From: Posidonia oceanica
Taxonomy: Eukaryota; Streptophyta; Magnoliopsida; Alismatales; Posidoniaceae
DNA: 64,000 bases
NCBI GenBank assembly: GCA_037176725.1
Contig: JAZBRS010000026.1
Span: 54,724,501 to 54,788,500 of the forward strand
Direction of reading: 5' to 3'
The first letter of the stretch is position 1; each line of letters opens with the position of its first letter. A program made the translations under genes and the position numbers. The notes below the pieces were generated by a model that was given only the letters and a program-made list of their open reading frames with translations, was not told the origin of the DNA and did not search any database. This document shows, one piece after another, positions 19,401-30,080 of this stretch.

Positions 19401-22355
19401 CGCCGGACATCGCCCGAGCTTCGCCAGGGCCTGGTGAAGCTCGCCCGCCGGTCCTCCTCGCCGTCAGGGCCTGTTTGCCCCCTTTGTCGGCCACTGGTAG
19501 CAACTGCTACAGTGGCCGACGGCCTGCGTGTGCACTGTAGCTTTATTTTGTTAAAACTTAGCTATTTTACCCTAAAATTGCATATCTGGTTTTAGTTTCC
19601 ACTTATTTGCGTTCCAGTCCTTTATTTGATTAATCTGCTTTGTTTCTGAATCAAATCATATTAAATTGCATGAAATGTTTGTGGTTTTTAGAATTTGCAT
19701 TCTGGTCCATTTACTGTGCGTTCCTTCAGTATTAAATTAGACTTTAGCCCTTCTGCTTTTAATTTTTGCACTCAAGTCCTGCAATAGTTTAATTAGATTT
19801 AATGTTTTGACTTTGCCTTATTGTATTGCATTCTAGATCCCTGTTTTATGTCATTTTTGCATCTTAGTCCACTGCACTGTAGGAACTTAGCTTTCATTTT
19901 CTCATTTTGCATACTGCATTGCATTTTTTACCTTCTGGCTTTGCATATCTGCATTTAGGTCCATTTTAAATGGACAGTAACCATTTGGCATGCATTTTAG
20001 CTTATTATATTGCATTTTTACCCCTGTTTTTTCCAAGTATCGCATTTCAGTCCCCAGATCATGATTCCAGAGCATGTTTTCCATATAAAATTGCATTTTC
20101 GGACCCTGCATGATTTAAGAATCACACATAGACCCTTGCATCCTTTGGAAACCATGTAAAAAGACTGTTTTGCCCCTAAGTTGCATTTTAACTCCTATGC
20201 TTGCAAAATTACATGTAGGCCCTCTACTTGCATTCCCGGACTCCCTAGAACCCCTGTTTTCTGGAAAATTTGCATTTTAGCCCCTTTCTTTCTTCAAAAA
20301 TGCTTTTGAACTCCTGTCCTTTCCAAATTGCTTTTCCTTGTCTTTTCTTGCTTTTGCACGCATTCTGCATTCATCTAGTCTTGCATTTCAGTCCCCCCTT
20401 GCATACACTAGGCACTTTTAACTCCCCTTCACTTGGGAGGACCTTCAGCACACCCCTAGGACCTCCTGAACACTTAGATCTATTCTTCTCTCCTGTTCTG
20501 GCCCTTCTGCCCTGAAGCTGCGATATCTTCCAATCCGACCGTTGGATCTCCTCAAGTAAGCTGCCCAGGCGACCGCAGCGAGGCGCTCTTCAGCATGGAC
20601 CAAGCAGATCTCCGATCAGACTCCCGGATCTCCAGGTATGTCCTCCTGAACCCCTACACTGCATTCATTTGCATGCCATTTGCTCCGTTTTGCGTGCTTT
20701 CAAGTTTTTTCGCTCCGTTTTGCGTGCAGTCTTGTTTTCTCGCACCGTTTTACGTGCCGCTTCTTTGTCTTGCACCGTTTTGCGTGCCCTTTAGTTTTTT
20801 TCGCCACGTTTTGCGTGCAGTCTTGTTTTCTCGCACCGTTTTGCGTGCCGCTTCTTTGTCTTGCACCGTTTTGCGTGCCCTTTAGTTTTCTCGCCTCGTT
20901 TTGCGTGCAGTCTTGTTTTCTTGCACCGTTTTGCATGGCGCTTCTTTGTCTTGCACAGTTTTGCATGCCCTTTAGTTTTTTTCGCTCCGTTTTGCGTGCT
21001 TTCAAGTTTTCTCGCCCCGTTTTGCGTGCCGCTTCTTTGTCTTGCACTGTTTTGCGTGCCCTTTAGTTTCCTCGCTCCGTTTTGCGTGCTTTCAAGTTTT
21101 CTCGCTTCGTTTTGCGTGCCGCTTCTTTGTCTTGCATCGTTTTGCATGCCCTTTAGTTTCCTCACTCCATTTCGCGTGCTTTCAAGTTTTCTCGCTTCGT
21201 TTTGCGTGCCGCTTCTTTGTCTTGCACCGTTTTGCGTGCCCTTTAGTTTTCTCTCTCCGTTTTGCGTGCTTTCTTGTTTTCTTGCACCGTTTTGCGTGCC
21301 GCTTCTTTGTCTTGCACCGTTTTGCGTGCTCTTTAGTTTCCTCGCTCCGTTTTGCGTGCTTTCAAGCTTTCTCGCTCCGTTTTGCGTGCCGCTTCTTTGC
21401 CTTGCACCGTTTTGCATGCCCTTTAGTTTTCTCACCTCGTTTTGCGTGCAGTCTTGTTTTCTTGCACCGTTTTGCGTGCCCTTTCGTTTTCTCGCCTCGT
21501 CTTGCGTGCCCTTGTTTTTCTTTCCCGGTTTTGCGCCCTCCTTTCGTTTTCCTGCACCGTTTTGCGTTCTTGTTCCGTTCCTTGCATCATTTGCGTGTCA
21601 ACCTTGTTTTCGCATCTTTTCGCATTCTTGTTTCGTTCCTCGCACTGTTTTACGCTGTTTCCTCTTGCATGTCGCTTGCATTGCCTGTTTTCCCCGCTGT
21701 TTTGTTTTATCGCCCGCATTTGCATATAGGGCAGTGATGCTTACTGTCCGGAGTTCTCACGAGCCAGGTTTCGCCCGGTTCGGAACACAGACGGCGTTGC
21801 TAAGCGCTTAGATTGCACGTTTACTTCCTTGCATCGTCTTTCATCACTTAGAGCACACGTTTGAGCATTTAGACAGGCATTCATTGGCACTTAGGCATTC
21901 AAAGTCTGCATTTCCCTGCATATGCGAGCGTAAGCCTAGAAAGACCGATTCTCGGGCGTGTCGGGGGTGCCTAACACCTTCCCCACGCGTAACAGGAGTC
22001 CTTACCCTCTCTTGGCCCGCAATGACCATATTGCCCTTGTCCTAGGCACGAGTCACATCATTTGCATTCATTTGCATTTCATTTCTTTTGCATTGCCCTG
22101 CATTGCATCTTTTGCTTGGTTTTGTGCGATTATTCACGCATTTCCCCGATTTTCCTCGTCTTCCGATTTAATAGACTTGGTGGCGACTCTGATTTTGTCT
22201 TGTCTTCTTCTTTTCTTTCCCTTTTTCCCTCTTTTAAATGTTTTCGAGTTAGGTCTTCCTTCTCGGACATAGCCGCTAATAGTGAGCCTGATTCCGATCG
22301 GTGCACGCGAGCTTTGGCAACGTGCATGGACGATCCGAACACTGGGATTACTACA
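16443..22355 (+). mobile_element. Solo LTR B (5913 bp) of a related Tat-like element
   Basis: B runs from TGTTGACACC to GGGATTACTACA and is collinear with the LTR of A over its whole length, though clearly diverged. No primer site, polypurine tract or internal sequence is present, and the CCAAG duplication is intact. It is therefore the product of recombination between the two LTRs of a once complete element. Its last 90 bp (CACGCGAGCTTTGGCAACGT...) match the truncated 5' LTR of C, so B belongs to the C subfamily. Being nested in A, it is younger than A. Confidence 0.95.
20684..21540 (+). repeat. Higher-order tandem array inside solo LTR B
   Basis: About 28 units of about 30 bp share CCGTTTTGCGTGC. 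Three unit types alternate: one followed by CGCTTCTTTGTCTTG, one by CCTTTAGTTTTCTCG and one by TTTCAAGTTTTCTCG. Together they form a period of about 90 bp. Long reading frames on both strands (up to about 316 codons) are by-products of the period. Confidence 0.85.
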
Positions 22356-25300
22356 CCAAGCATGTGAGCTAAAAAATGCAAAACAAATCAAAAGAAAACA
22401 CTGAAAAATCAAGAAAAAAACTAAAATCAAATCAGAACCCACCAAAAGTAAAAACCCCATCAGAAGAATTAAAAAACAAACCCTAAAAAGAAGTAAAACA
22501 ATTAAAGCACTAAGACAAGTAATTAAAGAAGCAAAAGACTTAACTTAATAAATATAAGAAAGAACAACCTAAGAACTTAATTAAAAGGAAAATAAAAAAA
22601 CACATTAAAAAGGACTTAAAAATACTCCATCAGACAAGAGAAACCCAGTTAAAAACATCAGGAAAAACTTAACAAAATAAAAGAAAATCAGAAACCTAAT
22701 CCAAAAGACCTAAAAAAGGAAAATCCTAAAAGATTAAAACTAAAAGGCCTAAAACCAATCCTAATTAATACGAAAATAAATCCTAAAAAATCCTAATCAA
22801 TGTCCTAAGTATCTAACAAGGGAAACATAATTTTTAAAATAATTTAAAAAGGGTTTAACAAACATTTAATCAAGTGAAAACTAATTAAAGCAAAACCAAA
22901 ACCCTAAAACCCTAATCAAGCCCAAAACACATTAATCAACCCAAAATGGCCATTAAAAAATTTAATTAAAATCCTAACTCACAACACAACCTTTCTAGTA
23001 TTTTTACTTATTTTTAATTTATTTTTCTAATTTTATTTCGTTTCTTTTTCCTCTCTTTCTTTCCTTCTTCCTTCCTCATTTTCTTTCTTTTTTCTTCCTT
23101 ACTGGGCCCATCCAGCCCGTCTCTCCCTCTCTTCTTTATTTCTTTTTTTCTTTCCAGCCCGTAGCCCGGCCCGCTTCACCCTTCTTCTTCCCCACCTCCT
23201 CTGCATTTTTTCGACCAGTTTTCTCCCGCGAGCTGCTGCAGTGCTCCCTCCACCATTTAAATTTCAAGCTTCCATCTTATCATCCACAGCAGCTCGCCGC
23301 TCTCTTCTATCTCAGCACCAATTCCGGAGGCTTTCAATGCCAATCGCCTCGCCGTCTCCTGTCTACTGCAGTGCCGCTGGTGGAATTCAAACCACCAGCT
23401 CGTGCCCAGCAGTCCCCTCCTCCTGATAAAAGCCTCCTCCTCGTCCTTCAATTCGGATGGACAGTAGTAGCAAGAGAGAGAGAAGACCTGAGAGAGAGAG
23501 CTGAGAAATCCAGAGAATTCCCAAGCAAATCTCCTTCCTCTCCCTCTGATTTCCAGCAACACTCCCCTTTCTTTTCTCCCTGAAACCAAGCCCGTTCCAG
23601 CATCCAACTCTCTTCCGTTTCATCCCCCAAATCCACCCAACACACCAGCATTCCTCCTCCATCATTTCCCAGCCTTTCCTTCCCTGTAAACACTCCAATT
23701 CACCCGAACTTCCATCACTAAAGCCAACTGAACCCAACCTAACTCCCTTCTCAATTCCCTCCACCACAGCTCACTCCTTCCCACCAAACTCCACCCAGAT
23801 AATCACCTGAACTTCACCTTCCAGAAGCACCTTACCTTCAGCCCCATCCTCCACCACAGACCACAAACTCCACAACAAACACCTTGCCTCACTTCAGACC
23901 TAAAGTCAGCCCAGCTCTCAAACTCTCTCCACACACCCCGGAAAGCCCTTCCAACCATCCAGAATCACTCCCCGAGCCTCCAGCAGTCCTCCGGAAGGCT
24001 CCATCCAAGCCGAGGAGCAGTAGACAGCTCCCCCGGCCTCCGGCAGCTCACAGTCGACCCACAAACGCCGACCCCCCGTTCGAGCAGCAGAACCATCACT
24101 TGATCATCTGGGAAGCACCGGAGCACCACCCTGAAGAAGCCGCAACCGCCGCGAGCCGCTGGAAGCCTCCCCTGCAACCAGACGACGACCGCCGGCCATC
24201 TCTGATCCTGCAGAGATCGAGGGCACGCTCCGGACACAACTACAGGTATTTTCTTACCTTCCCCGCTCTCTCTCCTCCTCCTGCTGCTTCCCTGCCGATC
24301 AGAGTCGGCTTCCAAGCCTTCCAGCTCCGACTGCAGCTCGCCGGTCTTCCCTTCTTCTCCAGCACCGGTCTCCTGCTCTCCGCGCGCTCCGGCCAGCAGA
24401 ATGATCCCCAGTTGGTCTCCGGAGCTCCGCACGATCGCCGACGTCGTCCTCCGCCGGTCCGGACGCCCGCAGCCCTCCTGTGCCGGTGGTGGTGAGCGCC
24501 GGTGGCTCACTGCTACAGTGCCAGCCACCGCCGGCCAACACTGTGCTGTTATTTTTCTGTTAATATTGTTTATGTGTGAATATTGCATTTATGCCTTAAG
24601 TTTCTCCATTTTTGTGTTCTGGTCCTTAGTTTATTTAATCTACTTAGTTTTTAATTAAATATCATGCTAAATTGCTGCTTTTATCTCTGTTTTTCAGTAT
24701 TTTCTTTCCGGTCCTTTTACTGTGCTGTGTAGTTGTAATTTTTTATGTTTTAATCTCTCTGTTTTCAATTTTTGCACTTAGGTCCTGTTGTAAATCAGAT
24801 CATTTAATTGCATGCATTTTGCCATATCATATTGCATTCTGAGCCCCTGCTTTTTCTCATTTTTGCATTTTCATCCTCTGCACTGTAGAAACTTAGGTTT
24901 TATTTTGATTTTTGCATACTGCATTGCATGTTTTACCTCATGGTTTTGCATTTTTGCATGTAGGTCCATTTTAAATATGCAGTAACTGTTTTCCATGCAT
25001 TTTTGCTTATTGCATTGCATTTTTAACCCTGTTTTTCCCAAAAATTGCACATCAGTCCTGTCTTCTGATTTCAGAGCATGTTTACCTTATAAAATTGCAT
25101 ATTTGACCCCTGCATGATTCAAGAATTACACATAGGTCCTTGCATCCTTTAAAAATCATGTAAAAAGACCGTTTTGCCCCTAAAGTTGCATCTTAGCTCC
25201 TATGCTTACAAAATTGCATGTAGACCCTCCACTTGCATTCCTGGACTTCCCAGAACCTTGTTTTCTGGAAAATTTGCACTTTAGACCCTAGTTTTTCCAA

Positions 25301-27169
25301 AATTACCCTCTGATTTCCATTTGTTTTCAAAACTTCTTCCAATGCATGTCCTCTTTTCAAAATAGCTTTCTGAACCCAATCTTTTGCAAAATAAAGCCCT
25401 CTGCCCTCTCCTGTTTTCAAAACTCTCTCCTGTGGGCCCCATCCTTTTTGAAAATTTGCATTTAGCCCCCTTCTCTTTTTCAAAAATGGCATTTGAACCT
25501 CTGGTTTCTAAAAATTCCCCTCTTGTCTTTTCTTGCATCTTGCATGCATCCTGCATTCATTTAGCTTTGCATTTTAGCATCCCTTTGCACACACTAAGCA
25601 CCTTTAGCTCCCCTTCACTTGGGAGGACCTTTTGCACACCCCTAGGACCTCCTGAACACCTAGATCTGTTCTTCTCCCCTGTTCTGGCCCTCCTGCCTTG
25701 AAGCTGCGATATCTTCCGATCCGGTCGTTGGATCTTCTCAAGTAGGCTGCCCAGGCGACCGCAGTGAAGCGCTCTTCAGCATGGATTTGACAGATCTCAG
25801 ATCAGGCTCCCGGATTTCTAAGTATGTCCTCCTGAACCCCTACATTGCATTCATTTGCATGCCATTTGCATTGTTTCCCTCGTTTTCGATTTCTGTCTCT
25901 TTGAGCATGTAGAATAGGGCCTCCTCCTCTTGTCTATCAACTCAGATCTCCGTTTCGCGTTTTCCTATGTGTTTTGTGTTGAGTTTTCCTTGGATTTACC
26001 ACTTAATGTGACTTTCTTTCCCCTTTTCCACGATCCGATCGCATCGCGAGCTTTGGGCAGCGTGCGAGACACACCGTGGAACGGTTTAGTGGGAAATGGT
26101 CGCAAAAGAGGTGGTAATCCCCCCGTTTGCTCACTCTTCCCTTTGTAGGTCTTCACACCTACTCTGTGTGGCCCCGAACAGCGCCTGTTCTCACACATGC
26201 GTTGTTCTGCTTCTCCTTTTACTGCTTCTAATCCTTCCCTTGCATTTGCATTCGCACGGCTTCTTCTGAGGTTTTATCTCACAGCTTTTGGCACCGTTTT
26301 GCATGCCCGCTCTCGTTTTGGTACCGTTTTGCGTGCCTGCTTTGTCTTTCGCGTCGTTTTAGGTGCTCGCCCTGTTTTTGGCACAGTTTTGCGTGCCCGT
26401 CATCGTTTTTTGCACCGATTTGCGTGCCGCCTTGCTTTCTCGCCCGTTTTACGTGCCGACCTTGTCTTTTTGTACCGTTTTGGGCGCTTTCTTGTTTTTT
26501 GCCTCGTTCTGCGTGCTTTACGCTGTTTTCTTTTGCATGTCGATCGCATTGCATGGCTTTGCCGTTGTTTTGCTTTTTCGCTTGCATTTGCATATAGGGC
26601 TGTGATGCTTACTGCCTAGAGTTCTCACGAGCCAGGCTTCGCCCGGTTCGGAACACAGACAGCATAGCTAAGCACTTAGACAGCACGTTTACTTCCTTGC
26701 CCTGCATCTCTCCACTTAGAGCACACTTTGAGCATTCATTTAGGCATTCATAGGCACATAGGCATTCAATCCTGCATTTCCCTGCGTATGCGAGCGTAAG
26801 CCTAGAAAGACCGATTCTCGGGCGTGTCGGGGGTGCCTAACACCTTCCCCGCACGTAACAGGAGTCCTTGCCCTGTCTTTTGGCCCGCAATGACCATACT
26901 GCCCTTATCCTAGGCTAGAGTCATCTCATTTGCATGTATTTGCATTTGTTTCCTTTGCATTGCTTTGCTTTGCATTTCTTGCTTGGTTTTGCATGTTAAT
27001 TCACGCATTTCCCCTAGTTTTCCTTGTCCCCCGTTAATGGACATGGTGGCGACTCTGATTTGTCTTATCTTTCTCTTTTCTCCTCGATTTTAAGTGTTTT
27101 CAAGTTGAGCCTCTTCCTCGGATCCAATCGCCGCTAACAGCGAGCCTGATTCCGATCGGGATCGCTACA
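22356..27169 (+). repeat. 3' LTR of element A, second part
   Basis: It resumes with CCAAGCATGTGAGC and is collinear with 3434-8236. It ends ATCGCTACA before the CATAG duplication. It holds about 13 bp (near 25637) that the 5' LTR lacks, the short array at 26285-26515 and a primer-site-like copy at 27046-27057. The splice-donor-like CAGGTATGT of the 5' LTR (6886-6894) reads TAAGTATGT here. Confidence 0.95.
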
Positions 27170-28355
27170 CATAGCTATTGAGGGAAAGCAGATTCTGAAG
27201 CTGGTAAGAACAGTTCAACACATTCAACAGTAAGCATTCAAATCATGGCAATTAAACACATATAAGCAAAGGGATTTTGTTGGCACAGCGGGGACGGGCA
27301 GGAGTCCTGGGTCGTCGCAGCCTGACGATGCCAACGCGTGTTGAGTAGGAGTACTGTCTCAGCGCTGGAGTAAGCTTTGCAGAGTAGAGTGATTAGAGGG
27401 AGGGGAGATGACTGGAAATGCAAATGCATGCGTGATTGGTGTAGTTTGCCCTCAGCATCGGGGGTGCTTTGGTGCCTGCCGTATAGGAAGGGAGCGGTCC
27501 CTGACTCACTGGACTCTACTCAGACTCCTAACTTGTTGGTGGCACTCTAGAAAAGGGTGTTGGTGATGTTTGGTGGTGGTGTAGAGAGGACAGGCTCCGT
27601 GTCAAACTCTCAAGGACTTACACTCACTCCTACCTTTTCTTTCCCTTTTTCATGTTGGTGTGCAGGGCTCTCCTCATTCCCATTTTGGGAACAAGGAGGA
27701 CCTGACCCAAACTTTGACTCTTTTCTGGGGTAGGTGAGAGGTGCGGGATTACCCTGCCTGCCTTCTCTTTTTTTTCTTTTTGGAGTGGGCTTTTGTTCCT
27801 CTCCTTTTCTTTTTCTATCATTCTCCCTTTTGGTTTTTTTTTTCTTTTTTTTTTCTTTTTTCTTCTTTTTTTTTTTTGCAGGTCTCTGCTATTCCTACCC
27901 TAGAGGAAATGGGTGTCAGGGCCTTTTGGGGGCTGGCTCTCTCTTTCTTTCTTTTCTTGTGCATCTAGGCTTAGACGTGTATTACTTTCTGGCTAATACC
28001 TAGCATTCTTCTGGGAGTGTAAGTCCTTAGGTATTTGGGCATTTCGCCCGCTCTCACTGAGTAGTGGCTCCCTTACTAGCTAAGACATCTAAGTAGTATC
28101 AGGTGAGGTCGGGAGACCCCTTCCGTAGCAGGCAAGCACCTCCGGTTTTCATCACCGGGCAGTATGCAATGCATGATTTGATGAGGATTGCAAACAGGAT
28201 GAAAGAAGAAATGCACGGGAGTGCCGTAATGATAGAAAATGCAGGAGATAGGATGAACTGATGTGTGAGGGAGATAAGGCGAAAAGAGGTGTAAAAACAT
28301 CGAGTGGTGGGAGTACAAAAAGGTGGGAGGAAAGATCCGCAATGATTACTCTCAG
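27170..28355 (-). other. Spacer between integrase and captured gene in element C
   Basis: No coding region is seen. The segment is collinear with 53990-55466 (D) and in part with 41200-42230 (E). On the plus strand it holds pyrimidine tracts ending in AG (27836-27880, then GTCTCTGC), much like acceptor sites. The T-rich tract 27768-27880 varies greatly in length among the copies. Confidence 0.6.
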
Positions 28356-29702
28356 CTACTGATAGTACTTCTTGAGGTAGCACAAGTTGATCGGCTCGGA
28401 CTGCTCGACCTGGTCCATGTCCTCAAGAGTTACTGCACCGCCTGAGAAGATCTGTTTAACCACGAAGGGGCCACGCCAGTTAGATCGGAATTTGCCTCGA
28501 CCGTCCGGTAGGTGAATGGCGCGCAGAACGAGATCCCCCGGCTGGAAGCTTCTAGGCCGGACTTTCTTCAAAAACGCTCTAGCCATTCGCTTCTGGTAAC
28601 AGTGAGCATTATGCATGGCTTGCAGTCTGTGCTCATCAATCAGATTCAGCTGGACGCAGCGGTCTTCGACCCATTCTGCCTCTTCCAGCTCGACTTCTCG
28701 TAGGATCCGTAGTGAGGGGATCTCTACTTCGACGGGTAATACTGCTTCCATGCCGTACACCAGAGAGTATGGTGTGACTCCTGTTGAGGTCTGGATTGAT
28801 GTCCTGTACGCCTAGAGCGCGTACGGGAGCTTATCATGCCAATCTTTGTGGGTTTCTGCCATCTTCTTCATGATCTTGATGATGTTTTTATTAGCAGACT
28901 CCACTGCTCCATTCATCTATGGCCGATAAGGCGAGGACCTGTGATGCTTGATCTTGAGACTCTGTAGGAATTCCTCAGTTCTTTTGGCAATGAAGTTCGT
29001 GCCATTGTCAGAGATGATGGAGTAAGGGACCCCGTATCGGGAGACGATATTGTTCCTGATGAACTTTTCCGTTGCCACCGCGGTGACTGTTTCGTAAGAG
29101 GCTGCTTCCACCCACTTAGTGAAGTAGTCAATTGCTACCATGATGAAGCGGTGGCCGTTTGAAGCAGCGGGATGTATTGCACCAATGACGTCGATCCCAG
29201 AGGTGGAGAAAGGCCATGGCGAGGACATGTTATGCAGCTGATAAGGGGGAGCCTTGATAAAATTACCGTGGATCTGACAGTTGTGGCATTTACGCACGAA
29301 CCGGCAACAGTCTGCCTCCATGGTTTGCCAGAAATATCCTTGGAGCATGATCTTCTTGGCTAAGAGGACGCCATTCATGTGCGGGCCACAGGTTCCTGCA
29401 TGCACTTGAAGCATTAGCGTATCAGCCTCCGGCTTGTCCATGCAGCGTAATAGCATCTGATTGTATGACCTTCTGTATAGCTGCCCAGCCCCTAATACAT
29501 ATTTTGACGCCAGACGCGCCAAAGTTCTCTTATTTTCTGCAGTGGTGCCAGGCAGAAGGCTACCAGATTCCAGGAATGCTTTAATGTCGTAATACCATGG
29601 CCGCTCTTCTACCGTATCTGCTTCCTCTATATTCATGCAATGCGCAGGCTCCTTTATACGGGTGACTGACACATCCACCGTGCTATCTTCTGGTATACTG
29701 AG
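28356..29702 (-). pseudogene. int: Integrase of element C, two in-frame stops
   Basis: This part of the frame encodes the enzyme that inserts element DNA. The zinc-binding region (VHAGTCGPHMNG ... CHNCQIHG), the core aspartates (GIDVIG, SDNGTNF) and the following glutamate region (MNGAVESAN on the complement of about 28900) are all present. It also has the C-terminal NWRGPFVVKQIF segment; I see no chromodomain. Stops are TAG at 28919-28917 (glutamine in D and E) and TAG at 28814-28812 (tryptophan in D and E). The frame ends KKYYQ, TAG at 28358-28356. D and E have intact versions of the same length. Confidence 0.9.
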
Positions 29703-30080
29703 CTAGGATGCCAGGGTTGCTAGCGCGTCTGCGTACGCATTCTTTGCCCTGTTCATGTATGCGAAATTGATGCTCCTGAACTCTTCTATCAGCCTCAGCA
29801 GGCATTCGTGGTATGGCACAAGTTTTGGGTCCTTCGTCTTCCAGTCGCCATTCACTTGAGAGATCACCAGCATGGCATCGCCATGCACACGCAACTTCTG
29901 CGCCTTATGCTCGAGGGCGACTTTCAAACCCAAGATGCACGCTTCATATTCTGCCTCATTGTTTGTGCATGGGAAAGTCAACTTCCTCGCAAAAGGAATC
30001 ATCTGCCCCTGGGGCGTGGTCAGCACTGCGCCTATGCCTCGACCCTTTTTGTTGACAGCGCTGTCAAAGTACAGCTGCCA
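29703..30080 (-). CDS. Second (archetypal) RNase H domain of element C, intact
   Basis: This is a type I RNase H fold segment from WQLYFDS to ADALATLAS. The four acidic catalytic positions are visible: D in YFDSA, E in NNEAEYEA, D in HGDAML and D in AYADALA. An extra RNase H between the retroviral-type RNase H and integrase is the hallmark of the Tat lineage. It would remove genomic RNA during reverse transcription. The frame closes at TAG (29705-29703), a stop shared with D where E has tryptophan. Confidence 0.85.
   Translation of the reverse strand, partial: WQLYFDSAVNKKGRGIGAVLTTPQGQMIPFARKLTFPCTNNEAEYEACILGLKVALEHKAQKLRVHGDAMLVISQVNGDWKTKDPKLVPYHECLLRLIEEFRSINFAYMNRAKNAYADALATLAS

Larger units (their letters stand above)
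2605..27169 (+). mobile_element. Element A: non-autonomous gag-only Tat-like LTR retrotransposon, interrupted by solo LTR B
   Basis: A is structurally complete. It has a 5' LTR (2605-8236), primer site, leader, gag frame (9654-11822), a long non-coding part with arrays, a polypurine tract and a 3' LTR (15609-16442 plus 22356-27169). The CATAG duplication flanks it. The internal region is only about 7.4 kb and contains no protease, RT, RNase H or integrase that I can recognise in any frame. It therefore matches the class of gag-bearing, pol-less elements (TR-GAG/LARD type). About ten substitutions separate the first 834 bp of its LTRs (1.2%), so insertion was fairly recent. The ends, primer site, gag and pre-PPT block are related to C/D, which probably supplied the enzymes. 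Confidence 0.9.

Noticed and set aside
20861..21811. Long Phe/Cys-rich reading frames (up to 316 codons) on both strands in B, and similar ones at 7264-7734, 26197-26619 and 44360-45307
   Set aside because: They follow the 30-bp intra-LTR repeat, whose period is a multiple of three; the peptides are periodic, occur in several frames at once and differ among LTR copies.
27768..27880. T-rich tract as the poly(A) tail of a LINE or SINE
   Set aside because: The same tract, of different length, lies at the same place in D, and no duplication or non-LTR sequence adjoins it.
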